From positions 583,001-647,000 of the forward strand of contig NZ_CP099760.1 in NCBI RefSeq assembly GCF_040760005.1: a stretch of DNA of 64,000 nt, given 5' to 3'. Shown one piece after another: positions 19,462-28,483 of the stretch (within the stretch, counting starts at the first letter, position 1; every line of letters begins with the position of its first letter). Under the pieces are notes generated by a model. The model had not been told where the DNA came from. It did not search any database and saw only the letters and a list, made by a program, of their open reading frames with translations. The position numbers and the translations under genes were made by a program. This DNA comes from Pseudomonas sp. stari2 (GTDB taxonomy: Bacteria > Pseudomonadota > Gammaproteobacteria > Pseudomonadales > Pseudomonadaceae).

Positions 19462-20031
19462 ATGAAGCGGTTATTGCTTGTCCTTTTTGCCGGCCTGGTA
19501 TTGGCCGGCTGCGCCACGACCGGTGAAGATCCGCTGGCGCCCAAGACAGTCCACAGCGTCAACCTCAAGCGTTACCAGGGCACCTGGTACGAATTGGCAC
19601 GACTGCCGATGTATTTCCAGCGCAACTGCGCACAATCCGAAGCCCGTTACACGCTCGAATCGGACGGCAACCTGGGCGTATTCAACCGTTGCCTGACCAA
19701 GGACTGGCAATGGGAAGAGGTCAAGGGCACGGCTTATCCACAGGTGCCGGGTAAAACCGACAAATTGTGGGTCGAGTTCGACACCTGGTTCTCGCGGCTG
19801 ATTCCGGGTTCGGCCAAGGGCCAATACTGGGTGCTGTACGTCAGTGACGACTACAAGACCGCCATTGTTGGTGACCCGAGCCGACGTTACCTGTGGCTGC
19901 TGTCCCGCACCCCGACTGTCAACGGTGTGGTGCGCGAGGAGCTGTTGAGCAAGGCGCGTCAGCAGGGTTACGACACCACGCGGTTGATCTGGCGGGCGTC
20001 GGATCAGCAGATGGCCAAGACGTCCAACTGA
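19462..20031 (+). CDS. Outer-membrane lipocalin (Blc-like)
   Basis: A 189-residue lipoprotein with lipobox LAGC (Cys near residue 17). The lipocalin signature YQGTWYELARLP follows, then the second motif region TKDWQWEEVKGTAY and the closing strand YLWLLSRTP. Bacterial Blc-type lipocalins bind lysophospholipids or fatty acids at the outer membrane and are often stress-induced. GGGAG precedes the ATG. The gene is followed by a terminator shared with the convergent hutF. Confidence 0.92.
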   Translation: MKRLLLVLFAGLVLAGCATTGEDPLAPKTVHSVNLKRYQGTWYELARLPMYFQRNCAQSEARYTLESDGNLGVFNRCLTKDWQWEEVKGTAYPQVPGKTDKLWVEFDTWFSRLIPGSAKGQYWVLYVSDDYKTAIVGDPSRRYLWLLSRTPTVNGVVREELLSKARQQGYDTTRLIWRASDQQMAKTSN

Positions 20032-20039
20032 CGCGCAAC

Positions 20040-20076
20040 AAAAAACCTGTGGAGGTAGCCCTCCACAGGTTTTTTT
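20040..20076. terminator. Bidirectional terminator between lipocalin gene and hutF
   Basis: AACCTGTGGAGG and CCTCCACAGGTT form a 12-bp stem with loop TAGC, flanked by an A run on the left and a T run on the right. It therefore serves the lipocalin transcript (+) and hutF (-). Confidence 0.93.
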
Positions 20077-20079
20077 GTG

Positions 20080-21444
20080 TCAGCCCAAAAGCTCTCGCAG
20101 CACCTGGGTGAAGGCGCGATTGCTGTCCTCTTCCCCGGCATGGTGCCCGTCACGTACGACCCACTGACCGTTGACCAGCACGTCACGCACCTGACGGTCG
20201 CCACCGGCAAACAGCCAGCGGTTGAGGATCCCGTCACCGCTGGCCGTGGCCAGGTACGGATCGCTGCCATCGAGCACAATCCAGTCGGCGCGTTTGCCGA
20301 CTTCCAGCGCGCCGATCGGCTGGCCCAGCGCCTGAGCGCCACCGTCCAGTGCGGCGTCATACAACGTGCGACCAACCATCGGTTGATCCGCGCCATACAA
20401 GCGATTGCGTCGCTGATCGCGCAGACGCTGGCCGTATTCCAGCCAACGCAGTTCTTCCACCACACTCAACGACACATGGCTGTCGGAACCGATGCCCATG
20501 CGTCCGCCCTGAGCGAGGAAATCCACCGCCGGGAAAATCCCGTCGCCGAGGTTGGCCTCGGTGGTCAGGCACAGGCCGGCAATGGCGCGACTCTTGGCCA
20601 TCAGCGTGACTTCTTCCGGATTGGCGTGGGTCGCGTGCACCAGGCACCAGCGCTGATCGACTTCGGTGTTTTCATACAGCCATTGCAGCGGACGGCGACC
20701 GCTCCAGCTCAGGCAGTCGTCGACTTCCTTCTGCTGTTCGGCGATGTGGATATGTACCGGGCATTGCTTGTCGCTGGCCGCCAGCACTTCGCTGATCTGC
20801 TGCGGGGTAACCGCGCGCAACGAGTGGAAACACAATCCCAGCGACTGAGCCTTCTGCTGCGCCAGCAACGGTTGCAGGCGTGATTGCAGTTTCAGGTAGT
20901 TTTCGGTGCTGTTGATGAAGCGGCGCTGGCCCTCGTTCGGCGTCTGGCCACCGAAACCGCTGTGGCTGTAGAGCACCGGCAACAGCGTCAAACCGATGCC
21001 GGCGGAGCTGGCGGCCTGGCTGATGCGCAACGCCAGCTCGGCCGGATCGGCGTACGGCTGCCCGTTGTGATCGTGATGGACGTAATGGAATTCGGCGACC
21101 GAGGTGTAACCGACCTTGAGCATTTCGATGTACAGCTGACGGGCGATCACGCCGAGCTGGTCCGGGCTGATTTTTCCGACGAGCCGGTACATCAGATCGC
21201 GCCAGGTCCAGAAACTGTCATTGGGATTGCCGGCCACTTCTGCCAACCCGGCCATCGCTCGCTGGAACGCGTGGGAGTGCAGATTCGGCATGCCCGGCAG
21301 CAGCGGACCGCTCAGCCGTTCGGCGCCATCTGCAGTGGAATCGGCCTGGATTCGGGTCAACACGCCATCGGCGCTGACCTCGAGACGTACATTGTTGGCC
21401 CATCCGTTAGGCAGCAGCGCGCGTTCGGCAAAGAAGGCGGACAT
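20080..21444 (-). CDS. hutF: Formimidoylglutamate deiminase
   Basis: Amidohydrolase-superfamily metalloenzyme that converts N-formimino-L-glutamate to N-formyl-L-glutamate and ammonia, step four of the five-step histidine pathway. The 454 residues include the metal-binding PNLHSHAFQRAM, HVHIAEQQKEVDDC, LVHATHA and GIGSDSHVS. It is divergent from hutCD with a HutC-type operator between them. Its presence together with hutG defines the formylglutamate branch rather than direct formamide release. Confidence 0.96.
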   Translation of the reverse strand: MSAFFAERALLPNGWANNVRLEVSADGVLTRIQADSTADGAERLSGPLLPGMPNLHSHAFQRAMAGLAEVAGNPNDSFWTWRDLMYRLVGKISPDQLGVIARQLYIEMLKVGYTSVAEFHYVHHDHNGQPYADPAELALRISQAASSAGIGLTLLPVLYSHSGFGGQTPNEGQRRFINSTENYLKLQSRLQPLLAQQKAQSLGLCFHSLRAVTPQQISEVLAASDKQCPVHIHIAEQQKEVDDCLSWSGRRPLQWLYENTEVDQRWCLVHATHANPEEVTLMAKSRAIAGLCLTTEANLGDGIFPAVDFLAQGGRMGIGSDSHVSLSVVEELRWLEYGQRLRDQRRNRLYGADQPMVGRTLYDAALDGGAQALGQPIGALEVGKRADWIVLDGSDPYLATASGDGILNRWLFAGGDRQVRDVLVNGQWVVRDGHHAGEEDSNRAFTQVLRELLG

Positions 21445-21470
21445 GGTTCAGCACCCCATCGTGTGTTATT

Positions 21471-21495
21471 TGTATATACATATACAGACGTTTGC
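21471..21495. promoter_or_regulatory. HutC-type operator between hutF and hutC
   Basis: TGTATATACATATACAGACG plus TTTGC is similar (20 of 25 positions) to the sequence at 23145-23169 upstream of hutU. The shared core TGTATxTACA is an inverted repeat of the kind bound by GntR/HutC regulators. It lies in the 106-bp gap between the two divergent start codons, so one site can control hutF and hutCD. Confidence 0.75.
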
Positions 21496-21550
21496 CTGCC
21501 CGGTAAACTCCGGCAAGCTAGCAACCTTATCCAATGAACAGGGATCCATC

Positions 21551-22300
21551 GTGCCGACTCCGCCTCCAGTTTCTCCGTTGGCCGCGAACATGGGCGACAG
21601 TCCGGCGCCCTTGTACGCCCGCGTCAAACAGATGATCACCCAGCAGATAGACAGTGGTAACTGGCCGCCGCATTACCGCGTGCCGTCGGAAAGCGAGCTG
21701 GTCAGCCAATTGGGCTTCAGCCGCATGACCATCAACCGCGCGCTGCGCGAGATGACCGCCGACGGTTTGCTGGTGCGCATGCAAGGTGTCGGCACGTTCG
21801 TCGCCGAACCGAAGAGCCAGTCCGCGCTGTTCGAGGTGCACAACATCGCCGATGAAATCGCCTCCCGTGGCCATCGCCACACCTGCCAGGTGATTACCCT
21901 GGAAGAAGAGGCCGCCGGTTCCGAGCGCGCCCTGGCCCTGGACATGCGCGAAGGGCAGAAGGTATTCCATTCGCTGATCGTGCATTACGAAAACGATATT
22001 CCGGTGCAAATTGAAGACCGCTTCGTCAACGCGCTGGTCGCTCCGGAATACCTCAAGCAGGACTTCACCCTGCAGACGCCTTACGCCTATCTCAACCAGG
22101 TCGCGCCGCTGACCGAAGGCGAACATGTGGTCGAAGCGATCCTCGCCGAGCCGTCCGAATGCAAATTGCTGCAGATCGAAAAAGGCGAGCCGTGCCTGCT
22201 GATCCGTCGCCGCACCTGGTCGGGCCGTCAGCCGGTGACGGCGGCGCGCCTGATCCACCCCGGTTCCCGTCATCGTCTGGAAGGTCGGTTCCATAAATGA
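21551..22300 (+). CDS. hutC: Histidine utilization repressor HutC (GntR family)
   Basis: A 249-residue GntR/HutC-subfamily repressor. The N-terminal winged helix includes PSESELVSQLGFSRMTINRA, and the C-terminal UTRA ligand domain ends with LLIRRRTWSG and ARLIHPGSRHRLEGRF. Members respond to urocanate. The GTG at 21551 (decoding as MPTPPPVS) is chosen because it agrees with the N-terminus I remember for the P. putida protein; an in-frame ATG at 21590 would remove 13 residues. The stop overlaps the hutD start by four bases (ATGA), so the two are coupled. Confidence 0.96.
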   Translation: MPTPPPVSPLAANMGDSPAPLYARVKQMITQQIDSGNWPPHYRVPSESELVSQLGFSRMTINRALREMTADGLLVRMQGVGTFVAEPKSQSALFEVHNIADEIASRGHRHTCQVITLEEEAAGSERALALDMREGQKVFHSLIVHYENDIPVQIEDRFVNALVAPEYLKQDFTLQTPYAYLNQVAPLTEGEHVVEAILAEPSECKLLQIEKGEPCLLIRRRTWSGRQPVTAARLIHPGSRHRLEGRFHK

Positions 22301-22866
22301 AAGAGTTGAAGGTTTTACGCGCCGAAGGCTACCCGCGCATGCCGTGGAAAAACGGCGGCGGCAGCACCGAGGAAATCACCCGTGACGCCGGTGCCGGCCT
22401 CGACGGTTTCGGCTGGCGCCTGTCGATTGCCGATATCGCCGAATCCGGTGGCTTCTCGACGTTCTCCGGTTATCAACGGGTGATCACGGTGTTGCAGGGC
22501 GACGGCATGACCTTGTGTGTCGACGGTGACGACACTCGGCCGCTGTTACCCCTCGACCCGTTTGCCTTCAGCGGTGAAAGCCAGGTGTCCTGTACCTTGC
22601 TCGGAGGGGCGATTCGCGACTTCAACCTGATCTATGCGCCGCAGCGATACAGCGCGCGTTTGCAATGGCTGGATGGCGAGCAGCGGTTTTTCAGCTCCGC
22701 CGGCACCGTTCTCGTCTTCAGTGTCAGCGAGTTGCTGCAAGTGCAGGTCGATGACAGTGCTACGCAACTTGGCCGACATGACTGCCTGCAACTGGACGGT
22801 AACACCGGTCTGGTGGAAATCACCGTCAACGCGGGCTGCTGTGTGATCGAACTGACTGCACGCTGA
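22297..22866 (+). CDS. hutD: HutD family protein
   Basis: A 189-residue cupin-like protein of the HutD family. Typical wording is MPWKNGGGSTEEI near the N-terminus, GWRLSIADI, and SGYQRVITVLQGDG. Work on P. fluorescens proposed that HutD buffers the pathway against excess urocanate or related intermediates; the exact biochemistry is unclear. It is translationally coupled to hutC and followed by a strong terminator, so hutCD forms its own operon. Confidence 0.93.
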   Translation: MKELKVLRAEGYPRMPWKNGGGSTEEITRDAGAGLDGFGWRLSIADIAESGGFSTFSGYQRVITVLQGDGMTLCVDGDDTRPLLPLDPFAFSGESQVSCTLLGGAIRDFNLIYAPQRYSARLQWLDGEQRFFSSAGTVLVFSVSELLQVQVDDSATQLGRHDCLQLDGNTGLVEITVNAGCCVIELTAR

Positions 22867-22875
22867 TCCGAACCT

Positions 22876-22934
22876 TGAAAAGCCGCCGCTTTGGACAGCG
22901 CCTGTAAGGGCTGTTAAAAGCGGCGGCTTTTTTC
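22876..22934 (+). terminator. Terminator of hutCD
   Basis: AAAGCCGCCGCTTT (from 22878) pairs with AAAGCGGCGGCTTT (to 22930) around a loop of about 25 bases, followed by TTT. The long loop makes it atypical, but the stem is strong. Confidence 0.75.
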
Positions 22935-22964
22935 ATCCCGACGTTCCCGAACGCGCACCAACTT

Positions 22965-23007
22965 GTTACCGAACGCCCCAGCGTGGCGCAAAACCACGTT
23001 ACTGAAA
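22965..23007 (+). promoter_or_regulatory. Possible activator sites upstream of hutU
   Basis: Two direct copies of GTTAC-Y-GAAM (GTTACCGAAC at 22965 and GTTACTGAAA at 22998) lie 33 bp apart, three helical turns, about 120-160 bp before the sigma-54 element. This is a plausible enhancer position for CbrB or NtrC. Assignment to either is inference. Outside these sites, the hutCD terminator, the sigma-54 box and the operator, I see nothing else in the 421-bp gap 22867-23287. Confidence 0.35.
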
Positions 23008-23122
23008 CAGCCTTCCGCGTCTTCTAACCAACCCCGCGAAAAAAATCATACACGCCACAACCCTTGATTCAGGCGTCCTCCAGCTGTGCCCTGCATTTTT
23101 GTTGAACAGCCCTCCAACAAGT

Positions 23123-23138
23123 TGGCCGCCCGATTGCA
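23123..23138 (+). promoter_or_regulatory. Sigma-54 promoter of hutU operon
   Basis: TGGCCGCCCGATTGCA has the GG-N10-GC geometry and the TGGC and TTGCA blocks of a -24/-12 promoter. The predicted start site (about 23150) falls inside the HutC-type operator at 23143-23156. This agrees with known sigma-54/CbrB control of hutU in pseudomonads. Confidence 0.75.
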
Positions 23139-23142
23139 TATG

Positions 23143-23156
23143 CTTGTATGTACAAG
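23143..23156. promoter_or_regulatory. HutC operator at hutU
   Basis: CTTGTATGTACAAG is a 14-bp inverted repeat (six paired bases on each side of TG) placed five bases after the -12 element. A bound repressor would cover the transcription start. The similarity with the hutF-hutC site extends to 23169. Confidence 0.85.
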
Positions 23157-23287
23157 TAAAGACGTATGCGTATGAGTCGTTAGAGATTCTCCGCAGCGTC
23201 CCTGATTCGCTTGTCGCGCATTGAAGCGCACAAGCCGCTTGCCCATCGCCAGGGTTGGTTTGAATTGATCGCTGAGGAGTCTTTTTC

Positions 23288-24970
23288 GTGACTGACGCAA
23301 AAACTACTAAATTCCGTGACGTCGAAATCCGCGCCGCCCGCGGCAACAAGCTGACCGCCAAGAGCTGGCTGACCGAAGCGCCGCTGCGCATGCTGATGAA
23401 CAACCTCGACCCGGAAGTGGCCGAGAACCCGAAAGAACTGGTGGTTTACGGTGGCATCGGTCGCGCCGCGCGTAACTGGGAGTGCTACGACAAGATCGTC
23501 GAAAGCCTGACCAATCTGAATGATGACGAGACCCTGCTGGTGCAATCCGGCAAGCCGGTCGGCGTGTTCAAGACCCACAGCAACGCCCCGCGTGTGCTGA
23601 TCGCCAACTCCAACCTGGTGCCGCACTGGGCGACCTGGGAACACTTCAACGAACTCGACGCGAAAGGTCTGGCGATGTACGGCCAGATGACCGCCGGCAG
23701 CTGGATCTACATCGGCAGCCAGGGCATCGTGCAGGGCACCTACGAAACCTTCGTTGAAGCCGGTCGCCAGCATTACGACTCCAACCTCAAGGGCCGCTGG
23801 GTTCTGACCGCCGGCCTCGGTGGCATGGGCGGCGCCCAGCCTCTGGCTGCCACATTGGCCGGTGCTTGCTCGCTGAACATTGAATGCCAGCAGGTGAGCA
23901 TCGATTTCCGCCTGAAAAGCCGTTACGTCGACGAACAGGCCAAAGACCTCGACGACGCCCTGGCGCGCATCGAGAAGTACACCAAAGAAGGCAAGGCGAT
24001 CTCCATCGCCCTGCTGGGCAACGCCGCCGAAATCCTTCCGGAACTGGTCCGTCGCGGCGTGCGCCCGGACATGGTCACCGACCAGACCAGCGCCCACGAC
24101 CCGCTCAACGGTTACCTGCCGGCCGGCTGGACCTGGGAGCAATACCGCGCCCGCGCCAAGACCGAACCGGCCGCTGTGATCAAGGCCGCCAAGCAATCGA
24201 TGGCTGTTCACGTCAAAGCCATGCTGGACTTCCAGAAACAAGGCATCCCGACCTTCGACTACGGCAACAACATCCGCCAGATGGCGCAGGAAGAGGGGGT
24301 GGAAAACGCCTTCGACTTCCCGGGTTTCGTGCCGGCCTACATCCGTCCGCTGTTCTGCCGTGGCATCGGCCCGTTCCGTTGGGCGGCGCTGTCGGGTGAT
24401 CCACAGGACATCTACAAGACCGACGCCAAGGTCAAGGAACTGATCCCGGACGACGCCCACCTGCACAACTGGCTGGACATGGCCCGCGAGCGCATCAGCT
24501 TCCAGGGTCTGCCGGCGCGGATCTGCTGGGTCGGCCTGGGCCAGCGCGCCAAGCTCGGTCTGGCGTTCAACGAAATGGTCCGTCGCGGCGAACTGTCGGC
24601 GCCGATCGTGATCGGTCGCGACCACCTCGACTCCGGCTCGGTCTCCAGCCCGAACCGCGAAACCGAATCGATGCAGGACGGCTCCGATGCCGTGTCCGAC
24701 TGGCCACTGCTCAACGCCCTGCTCAACACCGCCAGCGGCGCGACCTGGGTCTCGCTGCACCACGGCGGCGGCGTCGGCATGGGCTTCTCCCAGCACTCGG
24801 GCATGGTGATCGTCTGCGACGGTACTGATGACGCGGCCGAGCGTATCGCTCGCGTGCTGCACAACGACCCGGGCACTGGCGTGATGCGCCACGCCGATGC
24901 CGGTTACCAGATCGCCATCGACTGTGCCAAGGAGCAAGGGCTGAACCTGCCGATGATCACCGGCAAATAA
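23288..24970 (+). CDS. hutU: Urocanate hydratase
   Basis: NAD+-dependent cytoplasmic enzyme converting urocanate to imidazolone propionate, step two of histidine degradation. The 560 residues match urocanase length and include [61 protein letters not shown] (active-site Cys) and [13 protein letters not shown]. The GTG at 23288 follows GAGGAG at 23274-23279. It heads the structural hut operon under HutC and sigma-54 control. Confidence 0.98.
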   Translation: MTDAKTTKFRDVEIRAARGNKLTAKSWLTEAPLRMLMNNLDPEVAENPKELVVYGGIGRAARNWECYDKIVESLTNLNDDETLLVQSGKPVGVFKTHSNAPRVLIANSNLVPHWATWEHFNELDAKGLAMYGQMTAGSWIYIGSQGIVQGTYETFVEAGRQHYDSNLKGRWVLTAGLGGMGGAQPLAATLAGACSLNIECQQVSIDFRLKSRYVDEQAKDLDDALARIEKYTKEGKAISIALLGNAAEILPELVRRGVRPDMVTDQTSAHDPLNGYLPAGWTWEQYRARAKTEPAAVIKAAKQSMAVHVKAMLDFQKQGIPTFDYGNNIRQMAQEEGVENAFDFPGFVPAYIRPLFCRGIGPFRWAALSGDPQDIYKTDAKVKELIPDDAHLHNWLDMARERISFQGLPARICWVGLGQRAKLGLAFNEMVRRGELSAPIVIGRDHLDSGSVSSPNRETESMQDGSDAVSDWPLLNALLNTASGATWVSLHHGGGVGMGFSQHSGMVIVCDGTDDAAERIARVLHNDPGTGVMRHADAGYQIAIDCAKEQGLNLPMITGK

Positions 24971-24976
24971 AAAACG

Positions 24977-25002
24977 GCGGGAGCGAGCACGCTCGCTCCC
25001 GC
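24977..25002 (+). repeat. Intercistronic hairpin between hutU and permease gene
   Basis: GCGGGAGCGAG and CTCGCTCCCGC form a perfect stem around CACG, seven bases after the hutU stop. The sequence resembles one arm of the REP elements. Lacking a T run, it may limit read-through or stabilise the hutU mRNA. Confidence 0.6.
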
Positions 25003-25048
25003 TCAAGCCAATACAACAAAACCCAGAACAATCCACAGAGGTTGAATC

Positions 25049-26521
25049 ATGGCTGGCAACACCGATCGTGCAAGCAACAAACCGTTGATCGAAAGGCGTT
25101 CGATCGACTACATCCCGGAAGCGGAAAGACACGGTCGTCTATTCAGTCAGTTCACCCTGTGGATGGGTGCCAACCTGCAAATCACCGCGATTGTCACCGG
25201 GGCCCTGGCCGTGGTGCTGGGCGGTGATGTGTTCTGGTCGCTGATCGGTCTGTTGATCGGTCAACTGCTGGGCGGCGGCGTCATGGCGCTGCACGCGGCG
25301 CAAGGGCCGAAGCTGGGCCTGCCGCAGATGATCTCCAGCCGTGTGCAGTTCGGGGTGTATGGTGCAGCGATTCCGATCGTGCTGGTGTGCCTGATGTACC
25401 TCGGCTTCACCGCGACCGGCACCGTGCTGTCGGGTCAGGCGCTGGGCCAGTTGTTCGGGGTCAGCGACACCGTCGGTATCCTGCTTTTCGCCAGCGTCAT
25501 CGTCGTGGTCACGGTGCTCGGCTATCGGGTGATCCACTGGATCGGCCGTATCGCCAGTGCCATTGGCGTGATTGCGTTCGTGTACCTGTTCAGCCGTCTG
25601 ATAAGTCAGGTGGACGTCGGCGCACTTCTGCAAATTCGTCACTTCAGCTGGAGCAGCTTCCTGCTGGCGGTGTCGCTGGCAGCGTCCTGGCAGATAGCCT
25701 TCGGCCCGTACGTGGCGGACTATTCGCGTTACCTGCCGAGCAAGGTTTCCTCGGTGAAAACCTTCTTTGCTGCCGGCGCCGGCTCGGTGATCGGCGCGCA
25801 GGTGGCGATGATCCTCGGCGTGTTCGCGGCGGCTTCGGCCAACGGCCAGTTCGCCGGTCATGAAGTGGCCTACATCGTCGGTCTGGGCGGCACCGGTGCC
25901 ACCGCGGCGCTGCTGTATTTCAGCATCGCGTTCGGCAAGGTGACCATCTCCACCCTGAACTCCTACGGCAGCTTCATGTGCATCGCAACCATCATCAGCG
26001 GCTTCCGTGGCCACCTGACGGTCAGCCGGATGCAGCGCCTGGTGTTCGTGCTGGTGATCGTCGGTGCCGCGACCCTGATCGCCTTGCTCGGCCAGCACTC
26101 GTTCCTCGGGGCGTTCAAGTCGTTCATCCTGTTCCTGCTGGCGTTCTTCACGCCGTGGAGCGCGATCAACCTTGTGGACTACTACTGCATCACCCGTGAG
26201 CACTACGACGTCCCGGCGCTGGCCGATCCGAACGGTCGATACGGTCGCTGGAACCTCCTCGGGATCAGCGTCTATGTGTTCGGTGTGCTGGTGCAGCTGC
26301 CGTTCATTTCCACCAAGTTCTACACCGGTCCGCTGGTGGCCGCGCTGGGTGATGTGGATATCTCGTGGATCATCGGTCTGGTGTTGCCCGCCGCGCTTTA
26401 CTACGTGTGCGCAAAGAAATGGCACGGCAGCGTGCCCGATCAACTGATTCTGCCGGTTGAGCAGAACAGCGTTGTACAACCTGAAGCAAGCGGGGCCGGT
26501 CGCGCTGCGGCGCAGGCCTGA
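25049..26521 (+). CDS. hutT: NCS1-family permease, probable urocanate transporter
   Basis: A 490-residue inner-membrane permease of the NCS1 (cytosine/purine/allantoin) family with about twelve spans. Family features are the cytosolic N-terminal RRSIDYIPEAERHG and the first spans with LFSQFTLWMGANLQ. Its place between hutU and hutXWV agrees with the pseudomonad urocanate transporter HutTu; the imidazole ring would suit a cytosine-type binding site. Substrate is inferred from context, not from residues. The ATG at 25049 follows AGAGG. Confidence 0.85.
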   Translation: MAGNTDRASNKPLIERRSIDYIPEAERHGRLFSQFTLWMGANLQITAIVTGALAVVLGGDVFWSLIGLLIGQLLGGGVMALHAAQGPKLGLPQMISSRVQFGVYGAAIPIVLVCLMYLGFTATGTVLSGQALGQLFGVSDTVGILLFASVIVVVTVLGYRVIHWIGRIASAIGVIAFVYLFSRLISQVDVGALLQIRHFSWSSFLLAVSLAASWQIAFGPYVADYSRYLPSKVSSVKTFFAAGAGSVIGAQVAMILGVFAAASANGQFAGHEVAYIVGLGGTGATAALLYFSIAFGKVTISTLNSYGSFMCIATIISGFRGHLTVSRMQRLVFVLVIVGAATLIALLGQHSFLGAFKSFILFLLAFFTPWSAINLVDYYCITREHYDVPALADPNGRYGRWNLLGISVYVFGVLVQLPFISTKFYTGPLVAALGDVDISWIIGLVLPAALYYVCAKKWHGSVPDQLILPVEQNSVVQPEASGAGRAAAQA

Positions 26522-26592
26522 TTTGGACGTGGACAGGGCTGGATGCCTCTTGAACTGCCGTAAGCCAATTCATGATTAGGAGCGTCACAACA

Positions 26593-27561
26593 ATGAAATC
26601 GAACAAGACCCTGCTGACCACATTGCTGTCCATGGGCCTGCTGGCCAGTGCCGGCGCCACCCAGGCCGCCGGTTGGTGCGAATCCGGCAAACCGGTGAAA
26701 TTTGCCGGCCTGAACTGGGAAAGCGCGATGTTGCTGACCGACGTGCTGCAGGTCGTGCTGGAGAAAGGTTACGACTGCAAGACCGACAGCCTGCCAGGCA
26801 ACTCCATCACCATGGAAAACGCCCTGAGCAGTAACGATATTCAAGTGTTCGCCGAAGAGTGGGTCGGCCGCAGCGAGGTCTGGAACAAGGCCGAGAAGGC
26901 CGGCAAGGTCGTCGGTGTCGGCGCGCCTGTCGTCGGTGCTGTGGAAGGTTGGTACGTGCCGCGCTATGTGATTGAAGGCGATGCCAAACGCAAGATCGAA
27001 GCCAAGGCGCCGGACCTGAAAAACATCGCTGATCTGGGCAAATACTCGGCAATCTTCAAGGACGCCGAAGAGCCGTCCAAGGGCCGCTTCTACAACTGCC
27101 CGGCCGGCTGGACCTGCGAGCTGGACAACAGCGAAATGCTGAAAAGCTACGGCCTGGAGAACAGCTACACCAACTTCCGTCCGGGCACCGGCCCGGCGCT
27201 GGATGCGGCGGTGCTGTCGAGCTACAAGCGCGGCGAGCCGATCCTGTTCTACTACTGGTCGCCAACCCCGCTGATGGGTCAGATCGACGCGGTCAAACTG
27301 GAAGAGAAACCGGGCGTCGACAAGCGCGTGACCATCAAGGTCGGCCTGTCCAAGACCTTCCACGAGGAAGCCCCGGAGCTGGTGGCCGTGCTGGAAAAGG
27401 TCAACCTGCCGATCGACCTGCTGAACCAGAACCTGGGTCGCATGACCAAGGAGCGGATCGAGTCGCCGAAGCTGGCGAAAATCTTCCTCAAGGAACATCC
27501 TGAAGTCTGGCACGCATGGGTGAGCGACGACGCAGCCAAGAAAATCGACGCGGCCTTGTAG
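26593..27561 (+). CDS. hutX: ABC transporter substrate-binding protein, histidine-type
   Basis: A 322-residue periplasmic binding protein of the OpuAC/ProX-like family. The signal peptide is LLTTLLSMGLLASAGATQA. The mature domain begins with a Cys (WCESGKPVKF) and has paired Cys at YNCPAGWTCEL that could form a disulfide. It heads hutX-hutW-hutV, the osmoprotectant-like ABC system that in other pseudomonads takes up histidine. The ATG 26593 is chosen over the upstream in-frame MIRSVTT codons because AGGAG lies at the correct distance and the signal peptide starts MKSNK. Confidence 0.88.
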   Translation: MKSNKTLLTTLLSMGLLASAGATQAAGWCESGKPVKFAGLNWESAMLLTDVLQVVLEKGYDCKTDSLPGNSITMENALSSNDIQVFAEEWVGRSEVWNKAEKAGKVVGVGAPVVGAVEGWYVPRYVIEGDAKRKIEAKAPDLKNIADLGKYSAIFKDAEEPSKGRFYNCPAGWTCELDNSEMLKSYGLENSYTNFRPGTGPALDAAVLSSYKRGEPILFYYWSPTPLMGQIDAVKLEEKPGVDKRVTIKVGLSKTFHEEAPELVAVLEKVNLPIDLLNQNLGRMTKERIESPKLAKIFLKEHPEVWHAWVSDDAAKKIDAAL

Positions 27562-27631
27562 GTCGAGCTTCACCGGCTGCCGGCAACGGCAGTCGGACGC
27601 TTGATCGCAACCCCTTGATTGAGAGTCTCTT

Positions 27632-28483
27632 ATGTTTCCCGAACGCTTTACGTTTTCCATCGCCGACTGGGTCAACGGTTGGGTCGATGCACTGGTCACC
27701 AACTACGGTGACGTGTTCCGCCATATCTCCGACACCCTGCTGTGGGCCATCGTCAACCTTGAAGGCCTGCTGCGCGCCGCACCGTGGTGGCTGATGCTGG
27801 CCATTGTCGCGGGCGTTGCCTGGCACGCCACGCGCAAGGTCGTGACCACCGCCGTGATCGTTGGTCTGCTGTTCCTGGTCGGCGCCGTTGGCCTGTGGGA
27901 CAAGCTCATGCAGACGCTGGCGCTGATGATGGTCGCCACGGTCATCTCGGTGCTGATCGGTGTGCCGCTGGGGATCCTCTCGGCCCGCAGCAACCGCCTG
28001 CGTTCGTTCCTGATGCCGCTGCTCGACATCATGCAGACCATGCCCAGCTTCGTGTACCTGATTCCGGTGCTGATGCTGTTCGGCCTGGGCAAGGTGCCGG
28101 CGATTTTCGCCACTGTGATTTACGCCGCGCCACCGCTGATCCGCCTGACCGATCTGGGTATCCGTCAGGTCGACGGTGAAGTGATGGAAGCCATCAACGC
28201 TTTCGGCGCCAACCGCTGGCAGCAACTGTTCGGCGTGCAACTGCCGCTGGCCCTGCCGAGCATCATGGCGGGGATCAACCAGACCACCATGATGGCCCTG
28301 TCGATGGTGGTGATCGCCTCGATGATCGGTGCCCGTGGCCTGGGTGAAGATGTGCTGGTGGGCATCCAGACCCTCAACGTCGGACGCGGCCTTGAAGCCG
28401 GTCTGGCGATCGTGATTCTCGCAGTGGTCATCGACCGCATTACCCAGGCGTATGGTCGGCCACGGCATGAGGTGAGCAAATGA
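27632..28483 (+). CDS. hutW: ABC transporter permease HutW
   Basis: A 283-residue ProW-like inner-membrane permease. It has an N-terminal cytoplasmic part and about six spans. The EAA loop is visible as GEVMEAINAFGANRWQQLF, followed by PLALPSIMAGINQTTMMALS, which contacts the ATPase. The stop overlaps the hutV start by four bases (ATGA). It works with HutX and HutV. Confidence 0.9.
   Translation: MFPERFTFSIADWVNGWVDALVTNYGDVFRHISDTLLWAIVNLEGLLRAAPWWLMLAIVAGVAWHATRKVVTTAVIVGLLFLVGAVGLWDKLMQTLALMMVATVISVLIGVPLGILSARSNRLRSFLMPLLDIMQTMPSFVYLIPVLMLFGLGKVPAIFATVIYAAPPLIRLTDLGIRQVDGEVMEAINAFGANRWQQLFGVQLPLALPSIMAGINQTTMMALSMVVIASMIGARGLGEDVLVGIQTLNVGRGLEAGLAIVILAVVIDRITQAYGRPRHEVSK

Noticed and set aside
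23180..25132. 650-codon open frame antisense to hutU
   Set aside because: A shadow of a conserved enzyme gene; it crosses the hutU operator region and has no sensible start.
27056..27265. Short frames antisense within hutX
   Set aside because: Arg/Ser/Pro-rich shadows with no start signal; the hutX frame is supported by its signal peptide and operon.
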